A stretch of DNA of 59,928 nt from Actinomycetota bacterium (lineage in GTDB: Bacteria; Actinomycetota; Rubrobacteria; Rubrobacterales; Rubrobacteraceae). The position numbers and the translations under genes are program-made. Positions 41,700-51,038 of the stretch are shown in pieces. The stretch covers positions 1 to 59,928 of the forward strand of contig SIRX01000012.1 in assembly GCA_004563715.1 (NCBI GenBank), written 5' to 3'. The notes under the pieces were generated by a model, which worked only from the letters and a program-made list of their open reading frames with translations, searched no databases and was not told the origin of the DNA. Numbering within the stretch: the stretch's first letter is position 1; every line of letters begins with the position of its first letter.

Positions 41700-42360
41700 G
41701 GTTGCGGGTACGGTAGCGGGCCAGCGGCGTGAGCCCGGCCCGGACGCGTGAGCCGGGGAAGACCAGAACCTCGACCTCTTCTAGCGGCAGCAACACGTCA
41801 GTGCGGGAGCCGAAGTGGATCAGGCCGACCCTCTGACCCGCTTCCACCTCTTCGCCGACCTCGACCCAGGAGGAGATGCGGCGGGCTATTGCGCCGGACT
41901 TCTGCACGAGGACCACCGGGCCTCGCCGCCCCTCCAGCAGCACCCGGTTGCGATAGTTCGACTCCGAGCCCCCGAAGAGGGCCGGGACGTACCCGCCGTC
42001 TACTTTCTCCGCGGCCGCGATCCGGCCGGCGACGGGGCTCCGGTTGACGTGGACGTTGTGCAGCGAGAGAAAGGTGCTGACGCGCGCCGCCCGGCCCCCG
42101 GAGATCCACGGCTCCTCTACCTCGTCCACCTCTCGCACCACCCCGTCGGCGGCGGCGTATACCACGTCCGGCTCCGGCTCCAGGGAGCGCTCGGGGTCCC
42201 GGAAGAACAGGAGCACCGCGCCGGCGGCTCCGAGAGACAGCCAACCGGCCCGCCGCAGGCCGGCCCCTCCGGCGAACACGCTGGCGAGCAGAAAAAGGAG
42301 CCCGGCCGCCAGGGGCCACGCTACGTACCGGCGGGCCACCGCCCAGCTCCGGCGGGTCAC
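41674..42360 (-). CDS. psd: Phosphatidylserine decarboxylase (archaeal/short type)
   Basis: A 228-residue pyruvoyl enzyme converting phosphatidylserine to phosphatidylethanolamine. Two N-terminal helices (~10-50) anchor it to the membrane. FFRDPER, FLSLHNVHVNRSPVAGRI and the self-cleavage site LIHFGSRTDVLLP (Gly-Ser, where the Ser becomes the pyruvoyl group) identify the short family. GTG 42360 overlaps the TGA of the methyltransferase (GTGA), and its own end overlaps pssA by 26 bases, so the three genes are tightly coupled. Confidence 0.93.
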   Translation of the reverse strand: MTRRSWAVARRYVAWPLAAGLLFLLASVFAGGAGLRRAGWLSLGAAGAVLLFFRDPERSLEPEPDVVYAAADGVVREVDEVEEPWISGGRAARVSTFLSLHNVHVNRSPVAGRIAAAEKVDGGYVPALFGGSESNYRNRVLLEGRRGPVVLVQKSGAIARRISSWVEVGEEVEAGQRVGLIHFGSRTDVLLPLEEVEVLVFPGSRVRAGLTPLARYRTRNRAHRRSDA

Positions 42361-42962
42361 GAGCCACCCCCGTCCCGCGGGTCCTCGCAGGCGTAGAGAA
42401 AAGCGGGGGGCAGGTTGAGCGGCGAGACGCGCCGCCGCACGCGGGAGAACCGGCGGCGCAGGTGCGGCAGCACGGCGGGCGAGTACTGGAGCACCAGCAC
42501 CACGCCCCCCGGCGCGAGTACCCGGCACGCCAGGTCCAGGACGCCGTCGCGGACGCCGGGCGGAAGAGTGGTAAACGGGAGGCTGGAGACGATCACGTCG
42601 GCCTTTCCGCCCTCCATATAGGCTTCGGCGTTCTCGGCCGAGTCGCAGATCACCCGCAGGCGCGGGTCCCGGAGCTTCTCTTCTACGGACGAAGCCAGCC
42701 CCGGGTCCACCTCGAAGGCCAGGAGCCTCGCGTCCGGGGGGATACGGCCCAGGATCCCCTGCGTGTAGACCCCCGTGCCGGCGCCGAACTCGAGTACGCG
42801 GCGGGCGCCGGAGAGGTCCGCCATGTCCAGCAGATCCCGCACGGCCCGGCGGGAGGTCGGCCACACGGCCCCGACCTCCCGCGGGCGGGCCAACATGGAG
42901 CGCAAGAACAGCGCCCGGCGGGTGAGGTCCTCCCGCAGCCCACCTTCTCCGCTGCCTGACAA
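42357..42962 (-). CDS. PmtA-like phospholipid N-methyltransferase
   Basis: A 201-residue SAM-dependent methyltransferase. FLRSMLARPREVGAVWPTSR is the typical N-terminal segment of the PmtA group. Motif I is VLEFGAGTGVYTQGIL, followed by LLAFEVDPGLASSVEE and VIVSSLPFTTLPPGVRDG. It heads an operon with psd and pssA, so stepwise methylation of phosphatidylethanolamine is the most likely role; KsgA-like RNA methylation is less likely given the context. The start TTG 42962 has AAAGGA six bases upstream. A longer frame to 43067 adds sequence without homology. Confidence 0.85.
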   Translation of the reverse strand: MSGSGEGGLREDLTRRALFLRSMLARPREVGAVWPTSRRAVRDLLDMADLSGARRVLEFGAGTGVYTQGILGRIPPDARLLAFEVDPGLASSVEEKLRDPRLRVICDSAENAEAYMEGGKADVIVSSLPFTTLPPGVRDGVLDLACRVLAPGGVVLVLQYSPAVLPHLRRRFSRVRRRVSPLNLPPAFLYACEDPRDGGGS

Positions 42963-43159
42963 GCAGGTTCCTTTCCGACGCGAACAAAATTCGGCCCGGT
43001 TCTCGCCGCTGGCAACACGCTGGCAACACGCCAGCAGCTCGCGGGCAACTCTACCCCGCACGCCCACTCTACGCTGTAAAAGGGTTCGTGTCAGGCGGAA
43101 CGGACCCCTCGTGTAACCTTTCGCTGCCCCGGGAACGCCCCGAACGTAGAATCTCTGGC

Positions 43160-44548
43160 GTGTTCTATCGGACGACAGCGGAGCCCCTCGGGGACCACGC
43201 GCTCGTCATCGGGGCCGGCATGGCCGGGCTCCTGGCGGCGCGGGTTCTCTCAGGCTTTTTCGGGCGGGTGACGGTCGTGGACCGCGACCGGCTCCCCGAG
43301 GGGCCGGAGCCCCGCAAGGGCGTGCCCCAGGGGCGGCACCTGCACAGCCTCGCCGTCCGGGGCTCGGAGCTGCTGGAGGGTTTCTTTCCCGGCCTCGACC
43401 GGGAGCTGGCGGAAGCCGGCTGCCCGGCCGTGGACCAGGCGTGGGACACCATAACCGAGACACCCGCCGGGCGTCTGCCCCGCTTCCGTTCCGGCATCGT
43501 GATGCGCGCCGTGAGCCGGGAACTGCTGGAGTGGCGCGTCCGGCGGCGCCTGCTGGGAGACCCGAAGGTCCGCTTCGTTTCGGGCCACGAGGCCACGGGC
43601 TTTCTCTACGACAAGTCCACCGGCCAGCTAACGGGGATGCGGACGCGGGTCCGGGGTAGGCCGGCGCCGGGAGAGGACCAGAGAAGAGATTTCACGGCCG
43701 ACCTTGTGGTGGACGCGGGCGGCCAGAGTTCCCGGACGCCCCGGTGGCTGACGGAGCTGGGCCTGGAGGCGCCCCGGGAGACGGTGGTGGACGCCGGGCT
43801 CGGCTACGCCACGCGGTGGTACCGGGTACCGGAGGGGTTCGCGGAGGACTGGAAGAGCCTCGCGGTGCTGCCGAGCTGGCCGGAGGCGCCCCGGGGCGGG
43901 TCGCTGCGGCGGGTGGAGGGCGGCCTGTGGACGGTGGTCATGATCGGCATCGGGGAGGACGACCAACCCCCGAACGACGCCGCGGCTTTCCCGGCGTTCG
44001 CCCGCAGCCTGCCGAGCCCGATCATCGCCGACGCCATAGAGGAGGCCGAGCCCGTCTCGCCGGCCTACGGCTACCGCCGCACGGCCAACCGTCGCCGACA
44101 CTACGAGAAGGTCACCGGGCTGCCGAATAACCTCCTGGTCCTCGGGGACGCCGCCTGCGTGATGAACCCCTCCTACGGCCAGGGCATGACGGTCGCCGCG
44201 GTCTCGGCGTCTGCCCTCGATGGGTGCCTCCGCCGGCAACAGCGGCGACGCCGGGGCACGGCCGGGCTGGGACGGCGGTTCCACCGCCGGCAGGCGCGGG
44301 CCATAGCCCCAAGCTGGACGGCGACGGTGTCCAGCGACGCCCAGTGGGCGGCCGGGAGCGTGGAGGGCCTGGGGCTCGCCCGGCGGTTCCTGCACCGCGT
44401 CTCGGGGGAAGTAATGCGGCTCGCGGCCGAGGACCCGGAGGTGGCCCGGACCCTGCTGGAGGTAAAGAACCTGCTCGAGCCACCCCGAGCCCTGCTGCGC
44501 CCGCGCGTCCTGCTCCCGGCCCTGCGGCGAACGGCGTCCCGCCGGTAG
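43160..44548 (+). CDS. FAD-dependent oxidoreductase / monooxygenase
   Basis: A protein of about 462 residues with an N-terminal FAD Rossmann motif, HALVIGAGMAGLLAARVLSG, then VTVVDRDRLP. RKGVPQGRHLHSL is seen in a group of actinobacterial FAD proteins. The later LVVLGDAACVMNPSYGQGM is the second FAD contact (GD motif) of the PHBH/geranylgeranyl-reductase superfamily. The substrate is unknown. Start choice is uncertain: GTG 43160 is close to the Rossmann motif but lacks a good ribosome binding site, and GTG 43088 has AAAGGG just upstream. It is divergent from the phospholipid operon. Confidence 0.82.
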   Translation: MFYRTTAEPLGDHALVIGAGMAGLLAARVLSGFFGRVTVVDRDRLPEGPEPRKGVPQGRHLHSLAVRGSELLEGFFPGLDRELAEAGCPAVDQAWDTITETPAGRLPRFRSGIVMRAVSRELLEWRVRRRLLGDPKVRFVSGHEATGFLYDKSTGQLTGMRTRVRGRPAPGEDQRRDFTADLVVDAGGQSSRTPRWLTELGLEAPRETVVDAGLGYATRWYRVPEGFAEDWKSLAVLPSWPEAPRGGSLRRVEGGLWTVVMIGIGEDDQPPNDAAAFPAFARSLPSPIIADAIEEAEPVSPAYGYRRTANRRRHYEKVTGLPNNLLVLGDAACVMNPSYGQGMTVAAVSASALDGCLRRQQRRRRGTAGLGRRFHRRQARAIAPSWTATVSSDAQWAAGSVEGLGLARRFLHRVSGEVMRLAAEDPEVARTLLEVKNLLEPPRALLRPRVLLPALRRTASRR

Positions 44549-44604
44549 AGAACCCGGCCGGGCGGGTATAGAAGCTACCCGCTGTCTCCGCGAGAAAGGA
44601 ACCC

Positions 44605-45120
44605 ATGCTATTCGACGGCTGGATGGCGTTGGGACGCACGGCGGTGGTGGGCGTGCTCGCCTACCTGGCGCTGGTGTTCATGCTCCGGGTGTCGGGCAAG
44701 CGCACGCTCTCCAAGATGAACTCCTTCGACTTCATCGTCACTGTGGCCCTGGGCTCCACGCTGGCGACGGTGCTGCTCTCCAGCGACGTCTCCCTCGCCC
44801 GCGGGGTGCTGGCGTTTGCGGTCTTGATCTTTTTACAGCTCGCGGTAACCTGGCTGTCGGTGCGCTCGCCGGCCGTGCGCTCGCTGGTCAAGGCCGAGCC
44901 GACCCTGCTCGTCCACAAGGGAGAGCTCCTGCGCGGGGCTATGAAGCGGGAGCGGGTGACCGAGGACGAGGTGCTGGCGGCCCTGCGCTCTCAGGGCGTG
45001 GCCGCCGTCGAAGACGTCGAATCGGTGGTGCTGGAGACCGAGAGCAGCTTCAGCGTGGTAATGAAACCTTCCGGTGACTCATACTCTTCCCTCGGCAACG
45101 TCTCCGGCCTGGGAGGGTAG
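44605..45120 (+). CDS. YetF-like (DUF421) membrane protein
   Basis: A 171-residue protein with three N-terminal helices (~8-25, ~45-62 and ~66-84) and a cytoplasmic C-terminal domain. RVSGKRTLSKMNSFDFIVTV is the DUF421 signature, and EPTLLVHKGELLRGAMKRER matches the C-terminal YetF domain. The B. subtilis homologues YetF/YdfS work in spore membrane biology; the role elsewhere is not known. AAAGGA lies upstream of ATG 44605. It is 56 bases after the oxidoreductase, possibly cotranscribed. Confidence 0.88.
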   Translation: MLFDGWMALGRTAVVGVLAYLALVFMLRVSGKRTLSKMNSFDFIVTVALGSTLATVLLSSDVSLARGVLAFAVLIFLQLAVTWLSVRSPAVRSLVKAEPTLLVHKGELLRGAMKRERVTEDEVLAALRSQGVAAVEDVESVVLETESSFSVVMKPSGDSYSSLGNVSGLGG

Positions 45121-45183
45121 GCGCGGCGGGAAAGAGAGGCTTTGCATGACACGAAAAACCTACGCTAAACGGTGCAACCCGTG

Positions 45184-46764
45184 ATGCCGCGCCGCGCCGC
45201 GGCACCGGTAGAGATGTACCGGGGCTGGCTGGACCACAGCCGTTCCGTGACCCAGCGGTGGGCCCGCGGTACGTTCGAGGCGCAGCGGATACTGGCTACC
45301 GCCGCCCGGCGTGCCCGGCAGGACGCGTGGGAGGCGGCGTCCGGGAATTCCGGTCCGGCAGGTTCCGCTTATCTGACGCGGCTCGGGGATCTCTACCGTT
45401 CCCAGGCCTTTCTCTGGGCGGCGGCGGGCTTTACAGCGGGGGAGCGCCTGGGGCGGGCCGCGCCGGGCGCCGCACCCGAATGGCTGCCGCGGGCGGCGGT
45501 TATCGGGACGGTTACGGCGGACCTCTACCTGGGGTACGCCACGCTGCGCGAGCGGTCACGGTGGGCCCCGGGGCTCGTCGAGGAGTTGGACCGGGGCTTG
45601 CAGCACCGGCGCGGGGCAGGACGGGTGCTGGACGCCGCGGCGGCTCTGGGCGGAGCCCTGATCAAAGCCGCCCAGTTCGCCTCTACCCGGCCGGACCTGC
45701 TCCCCACCGACTACACCAGCACCCTCTCCGCCCTCCAGGACCGCGTCCCGCCCCAGCCGTGGTCGGTGATGGAGCCGGCTATCGCCCGCGAGCTGGGCCG
45801 GCCCATAGACGAGGTGTTCGACCGCGTAGACCCCGAGCCCGTAGCCGCCGCCTCCATCGCCCAGGTCCACCGAGCCCGGCTCGCGAACGGCCGGGAGGTC
45901 GCCGTCAAGGTCCAGTACCCGCACGTTGCGGACACCATAGAGGCCGACCTCTCGGCGCTGGAGCGGACCTTCGCCGCCCTCGCCGCCGTGGAGCCCTCGG
46001 TGCGCCTGCAACCCATCGCCGACTACCTGCGCTGGACGCTCCCGCTGGAGCTGGACTTCCGCCGGGAGGCGGAAGCCCTCGCGGAGCTGCGGTCCGCGCT
46101 GGAGGACTGGAGAGACGTGGTCGTCCCCGGCGTGGTGGAGGGGCTCACGACCGGGCGCCTGATCGTCATGGACTACGTGGAGGGGATCAAGGTCACCGAC
46201 CGCGACGCGATGCTCGCCGCTGGCATAGAACCCCGGAAGGTGGCCCGGCTGCTCAACGACGTCTACGCGGACCAGATGTTTGTCCGGCGCGTGCTCCACG
46301 CCGACCCGCACCCCGGCAACATACTCGTCCAGCCCGGCCCGAAGCTCGCGCTCCTAGACCACGGCCTCACCACGGGCCTGGAGCCGGACTTCGTGGGCTC
46401 GCTCGCCCGCCTCGTGCGGGCGCTACGCGGCGGAGACCTGGAGGAGATCACGGCCTCCCTCCGGGGTTCGGGCCTGCCCGTAGACGAGGACACGGACCTC
46501 GACACCCTGCTCGGCGTGGTCGGCGTCCTGCTCGGCGCGGAGGGTACGTCCGACGACGAGAGCGATAACGGGACCAGCGGTGAGGCCCTCGACCTCGCGG
46601 ACTTCGGGCGGCGGCTGGGCGCGAGCGTCGGGGACGTGCCGCCGAAGCTGCTCCTCGTGGGCCGGGCCATCGGGTTGCTCGACGGCATCACCCGCCAGCT
46701 CGACCCGGAGCTGGACTCCCTGGAGGTGGTGGGCCGCTACACCGGCGAGCCCGAAACGCCGTAG
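45184..46764 (+). CDS. ABC1/UbiB-family atypical kinase
   Basis: A protein of about 526 residues of the ABC1 (AarF/UbiB) group, ATPase-like kinases linked to quinone and isoprenoid metabolism. Motifs: LGGALIKAAQFASTRPDLLP (normally KxGQ; here KAAQ), the alanine-rich loop PVAAASIAQVHRA, VAVKVQYP with the ATP-site Lys, HADPHPGNILVQPG as catalytic loop and LLDHGLTTG in place of DFG. The ~100 residues before the kinase fold are unrecognised. Start ATG 45184 has no strong ribosome binding site; alternatives are nearby in frame. Confidence 0.85.
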   Translation: MPRRAAAPVEMYRGWLDHSRSVTQRWARGTFEAQRILATAARRARQDAWEAASGNSGPAGSAYLTRLGDLYRSQAFLWAAAGFTAGERLGRAAPGAAPEWLPRAAVIGTVTADLYLGYATLRERSRWAPGLVEELDRGLQHRRGAGRVLDAAAALGGALIKAAQFASTRPDLLPTDYTSTLSALQDRVPPQPWSVMEPAIARELGRPIDEVFDRVDPEPVAAASIAQVHRARLANGREVAVKVQYPHVADTIEADLSALERTFAALAAVEPSVRLQPIADYLRWTLPLELDFRREAEALAELRSALEDWRDVVVPGVVEGLTTGRLIVMDYVEGIKVTDRDAMLAAGIEPRKVARLLNDVYADQMFVRRVLHADPHPGNILVQPGPKLALLDHGLTTGLEPDFVGSLARLVRALRGGDLEEITASLRGSGLPVDEDTDLDTLLGVVGVLLGAEGTSDDESDNGTSGEALDLADFGRRLGASVGDVPPKLLLVGRAIGLLDGITRQLDPELDSLEVVGRYTGEPETP

Positions 46765-46823
46765 CCTCCGGGTATCGCCGCGTCGTACACTTACCCGGAC
46801 CGACAACCGCGCAAAGGAGACCG

Positions 46824-47276
<453 letters not shown>

Positions 47277-47378
47277 AAGGTTGACCAGAAAGCATCATGC
47301 CCGGGTAGACCCGGACTTGTACTCGACCGGTTCTGCCTACCCCTGGACGTACCCCACTGCCACGGTTGCCGCTCTCCT

Positions 47379-47978
47379 CTATCGTGCCAGCGCGTGGTAC
47401 TCCTCGTTGGGGATCATGCCGCACGCCAGCGACATGCGGTTGGTGAAATTGTACATGGCGGCTATCTCCACCACGTCCCACACTTCCTGCTCGGTCAGGC
47501 CGTGCTCGCGCAGGCGGGTGAGGTCCTCTGGGACACAGTCGAGAGGGTTCTCGGTTACCTTCGTGGCGTAGTCGAGGATGGCGGTGCGGCGCTCGTCGAG
47601 GCCGGCACGCCGGTAGTCGAGCGTGATGCGGTCCGCCAGGATGGGGTCGCCCAGGGCCTCGCGCAAGGCGGCGCCGTGGGCGACCAGGCAGTAGAGGCAA
47701 CCGTTCGCCATCGAGACGGCGACCGCGATCATCTCCCGCTCGGCCGCGTCCAGGTTCTCGGTGGGCTCGTGGAGCTGCTTGTAGTGGTTGAACCACGCGC
47801 TCAGGCGCTCGGGCCGGTAGCTGTAGGCCCGGAAGACGTTGGGCACGAAGCCGACCGCCTCCCGGGCCTTCGCGAAGAGGCCGCGGAGGCCCTCGGGCAA
47901 CTCTTCCTCTTCGGGGACCGGGAACCAACTCACGGGGACGGCGCTCCCCTTGCCCGAGATGTGCTCTACGTCGGCCAC
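47379..47978 (-). CDS. AhpD-like peroxidase-related protein (carboxymuconolactone decarboxylase fold)
   Basis: A 199-residue helical protein. [27 protein letters not shown] holds the CxxC-x3-H redox centre of the AhpD / uncharacterised peroxidase-related family. [18 protein letters not shown] and [21 protein letters not shown] are also typical. The likely role is reduction of peroxides with the two active-site Cys. GTG 47978 is seven bases after the OsmC-family stop, so the two genes form an operon. Confidence 0.88.
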   Translation of the reverse strand: MADVEHISGKGSAVPVSWFPVPEEEELPEGLRGLFAKAREAVGFVPNVFRAYSYRPERLSAWFNHYKQLHEPTENLDAAEREMIAVAVSMANGCLYCLVAHGAALREALGDPILADRITLDYRRAGLDERRTAILDYATKVTENPLDCVPEDLTRLREHGLTEQEVWDVVEIAAMYNFTNRMSLACGMIPNEEYHALAR

Positions 47979-47985
47979 GCCGGCG

Positions 47986-48426
47986 CTAGCTCTCCAGAGA
48001 GGCGTTCACCTCTATCTCCACGTTGCCGCGCAGGGCGTTGGAGACGGGGCAGCCCTGCCCGGCCTCCCGGACAGCTTCCTCGAAAGAAGACTCATCCAGC
48101 CCGGGAACACGCCCGCGGATGGTCAACTCTACGGTCGCGATCTTCAGGCTCTCCATGTCGAACGTGCACACGGCGTTCACTTCGAGTTGCTCCGGCTCGC
48201 TGCCCATCTCGGCGAGAACGTTCGAGAGGGCCATGGAGTAGCACCCGGCGTGGGCGGCCGCGATCAACTCCTCCGGGCTGGTTTTCCCGTCGGAACGCTC
48301 CGTCCGCGAGGCCCAGGTTATAGGGGCCTGCTGCAGAGCCTCGCTGCTGTTCAGGTCGAGGGTTCCCGCGCCTCCCACCAGGTCTCCCTTCCAAACCACG
48401 TTGGCCCGTCGCTGTGCCTGCGCCAT
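47986..48426 (-). CDS. osmC: OsmC-family organic hydroperoxide reductase
   Basis: A 146-residue peroxidase of the OsmC/Ohr superfamily. The reactive Cys lies in [20 protein letters not shown] and the second in [17 protein letters not shown]; the sequence around both is more OsmC-like than Ohr-like. It reduces organic hydroperoxides with thiol help. ATG 48426 has AGGAGG at ideal distance. First gene of the operon with the AhpD-like protein. Confidence 0.92.
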   Translation of the reverse strand: MAQAQRRANVVWKGDLVGGAGTLDLNSSEALQQAPITWASRTERSDGKTSPEELIAAAHAGCYSMALSNVLAEMGSEPEQLEVNAVCTFDMESLKIATVELTIRGRVPGLDESSFEEAVREAGQGCPVSNALRGNVEIEVNASLES

Positions 48427-48518
48427 AAGGTTTCCTCCTGTTTAGCTCCGCAACATCCTACTCTACACGATCTCTGGTTCCGGCGGCGGCAAGGCCCTCC
48501 AACCGGCCTCGGCCGGTT

Positions 48519-48803
48519 CTAGCCCTCGCCCCGTAGCTCCCGGGCCCGGTCGATACCGGGGACGGTGATCCTGTACGTCGCCGGCTCGTCAGCGGCTTCT
48601 ACGAGGTCCTGGTTTACGAGGTACCTGACCGCGACATCACAGCGGTTGGTCGTGGGATCTATACCAGCCTTGGGGGCCGCAGCCTCCACCTCCGTGCTCT
48701 CCGCGTTTCCGACGGGCACGGCTTCGTTGGGCTTGCCGCCGGATAACTCGTAGAACGCCCGCAGTAGCCTCATCGCGTCGTCTTCGACTCCGCTGCCGAC
48801 CAT
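48519..48803 (-). CDS. Small winged-helix-like protein of unknown function
   Basis: A 94-residue soluble protein. EDDAMRLLRAFYELSGG at the start, DPTTNRCDVAVRYLVNQDLVE in the middle and TYRITVPGIDRARELRG at the end give the helix-helix-wing outline seen in small winged-helix proteins, including the common 'YxIT-xxGxxxAxEL' ending. DNA binding is possible but not proven. ATG 48803 has GGAGG eight bases upstream; a longer frame to 48947 lacks this. No operon partner. Confidence 0.7.
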   Translation of the reverse strand: MVGSGVEDDAMRLLRAFYELSGGKPNEAVPVGNAESTEVEAAAPKAGIDPTTNRCDVAVRYLVNQDLVEAADEPATYRITVPGIDRARELRGEG

Positions 48804-49042
48804 ATCTGCCACCTCCGTTTGCCTGACTGTAACCGTACCTGAATATTCTCCAGCATCTGGCAAACCCAAACCAGAGGTCGCCGGAGTGGACCCCGGTATC
48901 CGGAAATTACATGAAACACGGGTTTCAAAAAGGCCCTTTCGGGGCATTATCTGGTTTGCGAGGGTTCTCCTCCGAGTTTGATAGATAGCCGGGTTCCGGC
49001 TTGCTAAGATTGGAGCGTTACAGCCGACGTGGAGGGTGTTCG

Positions 49043-50650
49043 GTGCAGTTCCTGCAGGCAGGTGAATCTCGCATGAAACGGCCGTTCCGCCTGCTGCTGG
49101 TGACGGTGCTGTCCCTCTGGGTCGTGCTTACGGCCGGGTTCGCGCTGATGCCGGTCGGTTCTTCGCAACAGACCGCGGTAGCGACCATCGTTTACTGGGC
49201 CGCGGCAGCTTTCGCCGTGGGGACCTTCGGGCGCGCCGTTTCGCTGGCGGCTGGCAGGGAACGGCTTCTGTGGGCGCTGCTGGGGGCGGGGTTGCTGGTC
49301 CGGTTTATCGGGTACCTGCTCTGGACGGCTGCCGAGGGGCTGCAGCTTTCCGGTGGGTTCTTGCTGGCGCTGCCGGTACTGTATGCGGCCTCCTACGCGC
49401 TGCTGCTGGGCGGCCTCCTGTGCCTGGTGAGCCTCACCACCAGGAGGATCATACCCGTCACCGCCCTCGACGCGCTGAGCATCGTGATCTCGGTCGGCAC
49501 GCTGCTCTACTTCTTTGTCCTGGACCCGGCCCCGCCAGGTCTGGCAGGCTGGCAGGAGTCGCTCCTCGTTTTCTTCCGGCCCGCGCTGGACTCCGCGCTG
49601 CTCTTTTTGAGCCTCGTCACGCTCTCCCTGGTCCACCGGCCGCCTTTTATCGCCTATCTGGCCCTGGGGTTCCTGGGGTTTCTGGTCGCAGACTCGGTTT
49701 ACCTGGTGGAGGTCTTCGGCGGTACGCCCGCGGCGGACGGCTGGTTCGAGGTTCTGCTCGCGCTCGGGGTCGTGTTTCTCGGGTTTGCGGCCCTGCACGC
49801 GGTGCCCGCGACGTTCACGCCGCAGCAGCGCATCGACCCGTGGCGGGTGCTGTCCTTCTGGTTCGGCCCCCTCTCCCCCCCGCTACACTTCGGGTTCTTG
49901 CTGGCCTGGGGAGCTTTCTATCCGCCCCTGCCGGCCTACGTCTACGTGGGCGTCGCCGTGGTCCTGCTCTACCTGGCGCTGCGCGTCGCGCTGGTCTCGT
50001 TCGTCACCCAGGGGCTCACCCGGGAACAGGAGGAGCTTGCCCGCCGGCTGGAACAGAACCGGGTGCTGCGCGAGCTGCACGAGACCGTGAAGCAAGACGT
50101 GCACGGTATCTCTCTCACCCTCAAGTCGGCCCTCGAAGCCGAGCGGCGCGGCAGGCGTGGCACCGCCTCCGAAGCCCTGGGCCGGGCGTACAGGATCTCG
50201 CGCGAGGCGGAGTACCGGATCTCCCGCCCCTACGACGAGATGCTGGCGTTCCAGGGCGAGACCCCGCCGAGCCCGGACGACTACCTCCGGGAGCGCCTGG
50301 AGAAGTTCGGGGACTACTTCGGCATAGAGACCCACGAAGACCTCCGGGAGCCGCTCGACATCCTGAAGCCCGCGGAGATCGCCGCCGCCAACCGCTTTGT
50401 GGTGGAGGCGTTCTGGAACGTCGCCAAGCACTCCGGAGCCCGCAACATGTACCTGGAGTCCCGGCGGATCGGCAACGTCTTTATCCTGCGGGTCCGGGAT
50501 GACGGCCGGGGCTTCGACGCCAAAAACCCGCCACCCGGGATGGGCCTGCGCTACCTGAGCCAGCGGGCCGCCGAGGTCGGAGCCTGGCTGGACGTTATCT
50601 CCAACCCCGGACGCGGCACGACCGTCCAACTCCGGTTCCGCAAGAAGTAG
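49043..50650 (+). CDS. Orphan membrane sensor histidine kinase (NarX/DesK-like)
   Basis: A protein of about 535 residues. The first ~340 residues hold nine or so hydrophobic helices with short loops, a membrane-embedded sensor rather than an extracellular one. A helical segment with the phospho-His in LHETVKQDVHGISLTLKSAL is followed by a region with VVEAFWNVAKHSGARNMYLE, VRDDGRGFDAKN and GMGLRYLSQRAAEVGAW, the HATPase of the NarX/DesK class. No response regulator is adjacent. GTG 49043 has GGAGGG six bases upstream; ATG 49073 with GCAGGTGA is a good alternative start. Confidence 0.85.
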   Translation: MQFLQAGESRMKRPFRLLLVTVLSLWVVLTAGFALMPVGSSQQTAVATIVYWAAAAFAVGTFGRAVSLAAGRERLLWALLGAGLLVRFIGYLLWTAAEGLQLSGGFLLALPVLYAASYALLLGGLLCLVSLTTRRIIPVTALDALSIVISVGTLLYFFVLDPAPPGLAGWQESLLVFFRPALDSALLFLSLVTLSLVHRPPFIAYLALGFLGFLVADSVYLVEVFGGTPAADGWFEVLLALGVVFLGFAALHAVPATFTPQQRIDPWRVLSFWFGPLSPPLHFGFLLAWGAFYPPLPAYVYVGVAVVLLYLALRVALVSFVTQGLTREQEELARRLEQNRVLRELHETVKQDVHGISLTLKSALEAERRGRRGTASEALGRAYRISREAEYRISRPYDEMLAFQGETPPSPDDYLRERLEKFGDYFGIETHEDLREPLDILKPAEIAAANRFVVEAFWNVAKHSGARNMYLESRRIGNVFILRVRDDGRGFDAKNPPPGMGLRYLSQRAAEVGAWLDVISNPGRGTTVQLRFRKK

Positions 50651-50693
50651 CGCGGCCCCGGGGAGCGGCCCTGGGGAGCGGCCCCGGTTTGTT

Positions 50694-50921
50694 TCAGGCC
50701 CAGGAGCCGGAGCCCATGGTGTCCTCCACTATCTCTCGCGCCTCGGGCATCGCGTCCTCGGGCACCAGCACCTCCCGGGGACCGGCGGCCAGAAACTCCG
50801 GCACGTCGAAGCCCGCCGACCGGCGGATGAGAACCGGTATGTCAGCATCCCGGAGCAAGCCCTCCATCATGAGGGCCAGGGTCTCGTTGGGGGCGGTACC
50901 TACTTTTACCCAGTTGTGCAT
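50694..50921 (-). CDS. Small DUF2007-like protein
   Basis: A 75-residue soluble protein: WVKVGTAPNETLALMMEGLL, RDADIPVLIRRSAGFDVPEF and GPREVLVPEDAMPEAREIVE. This is the alpha-beta pattern of DUF2007 ('putative signal transducing protein'), a PII-like small domain. A TATACT hexamer ends only about eight bases before ATG 50921, so the mRNA may be nearly leaderless. The function is unknown. Confidence 0.78.
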   Translation of the reverse strand: MHNWVKVGTAPNETLALMMEGLLRDADIPVLIRRSAGFDVPEFLAAGPREVLVPEDAMPEAREIVEDTMGSGSWA

Positions 50922-51038
50922 GCGGTGTCAGTATACCGGAGAGCGCTTAGAGACTTTACGCCGGCGGCGAAGCTACCGCAGCCGGTTGCACGCCGGTAGA
51001 AAACGCAAAGAGACGCCGCCGCGCGCCAGAGGCACCCG

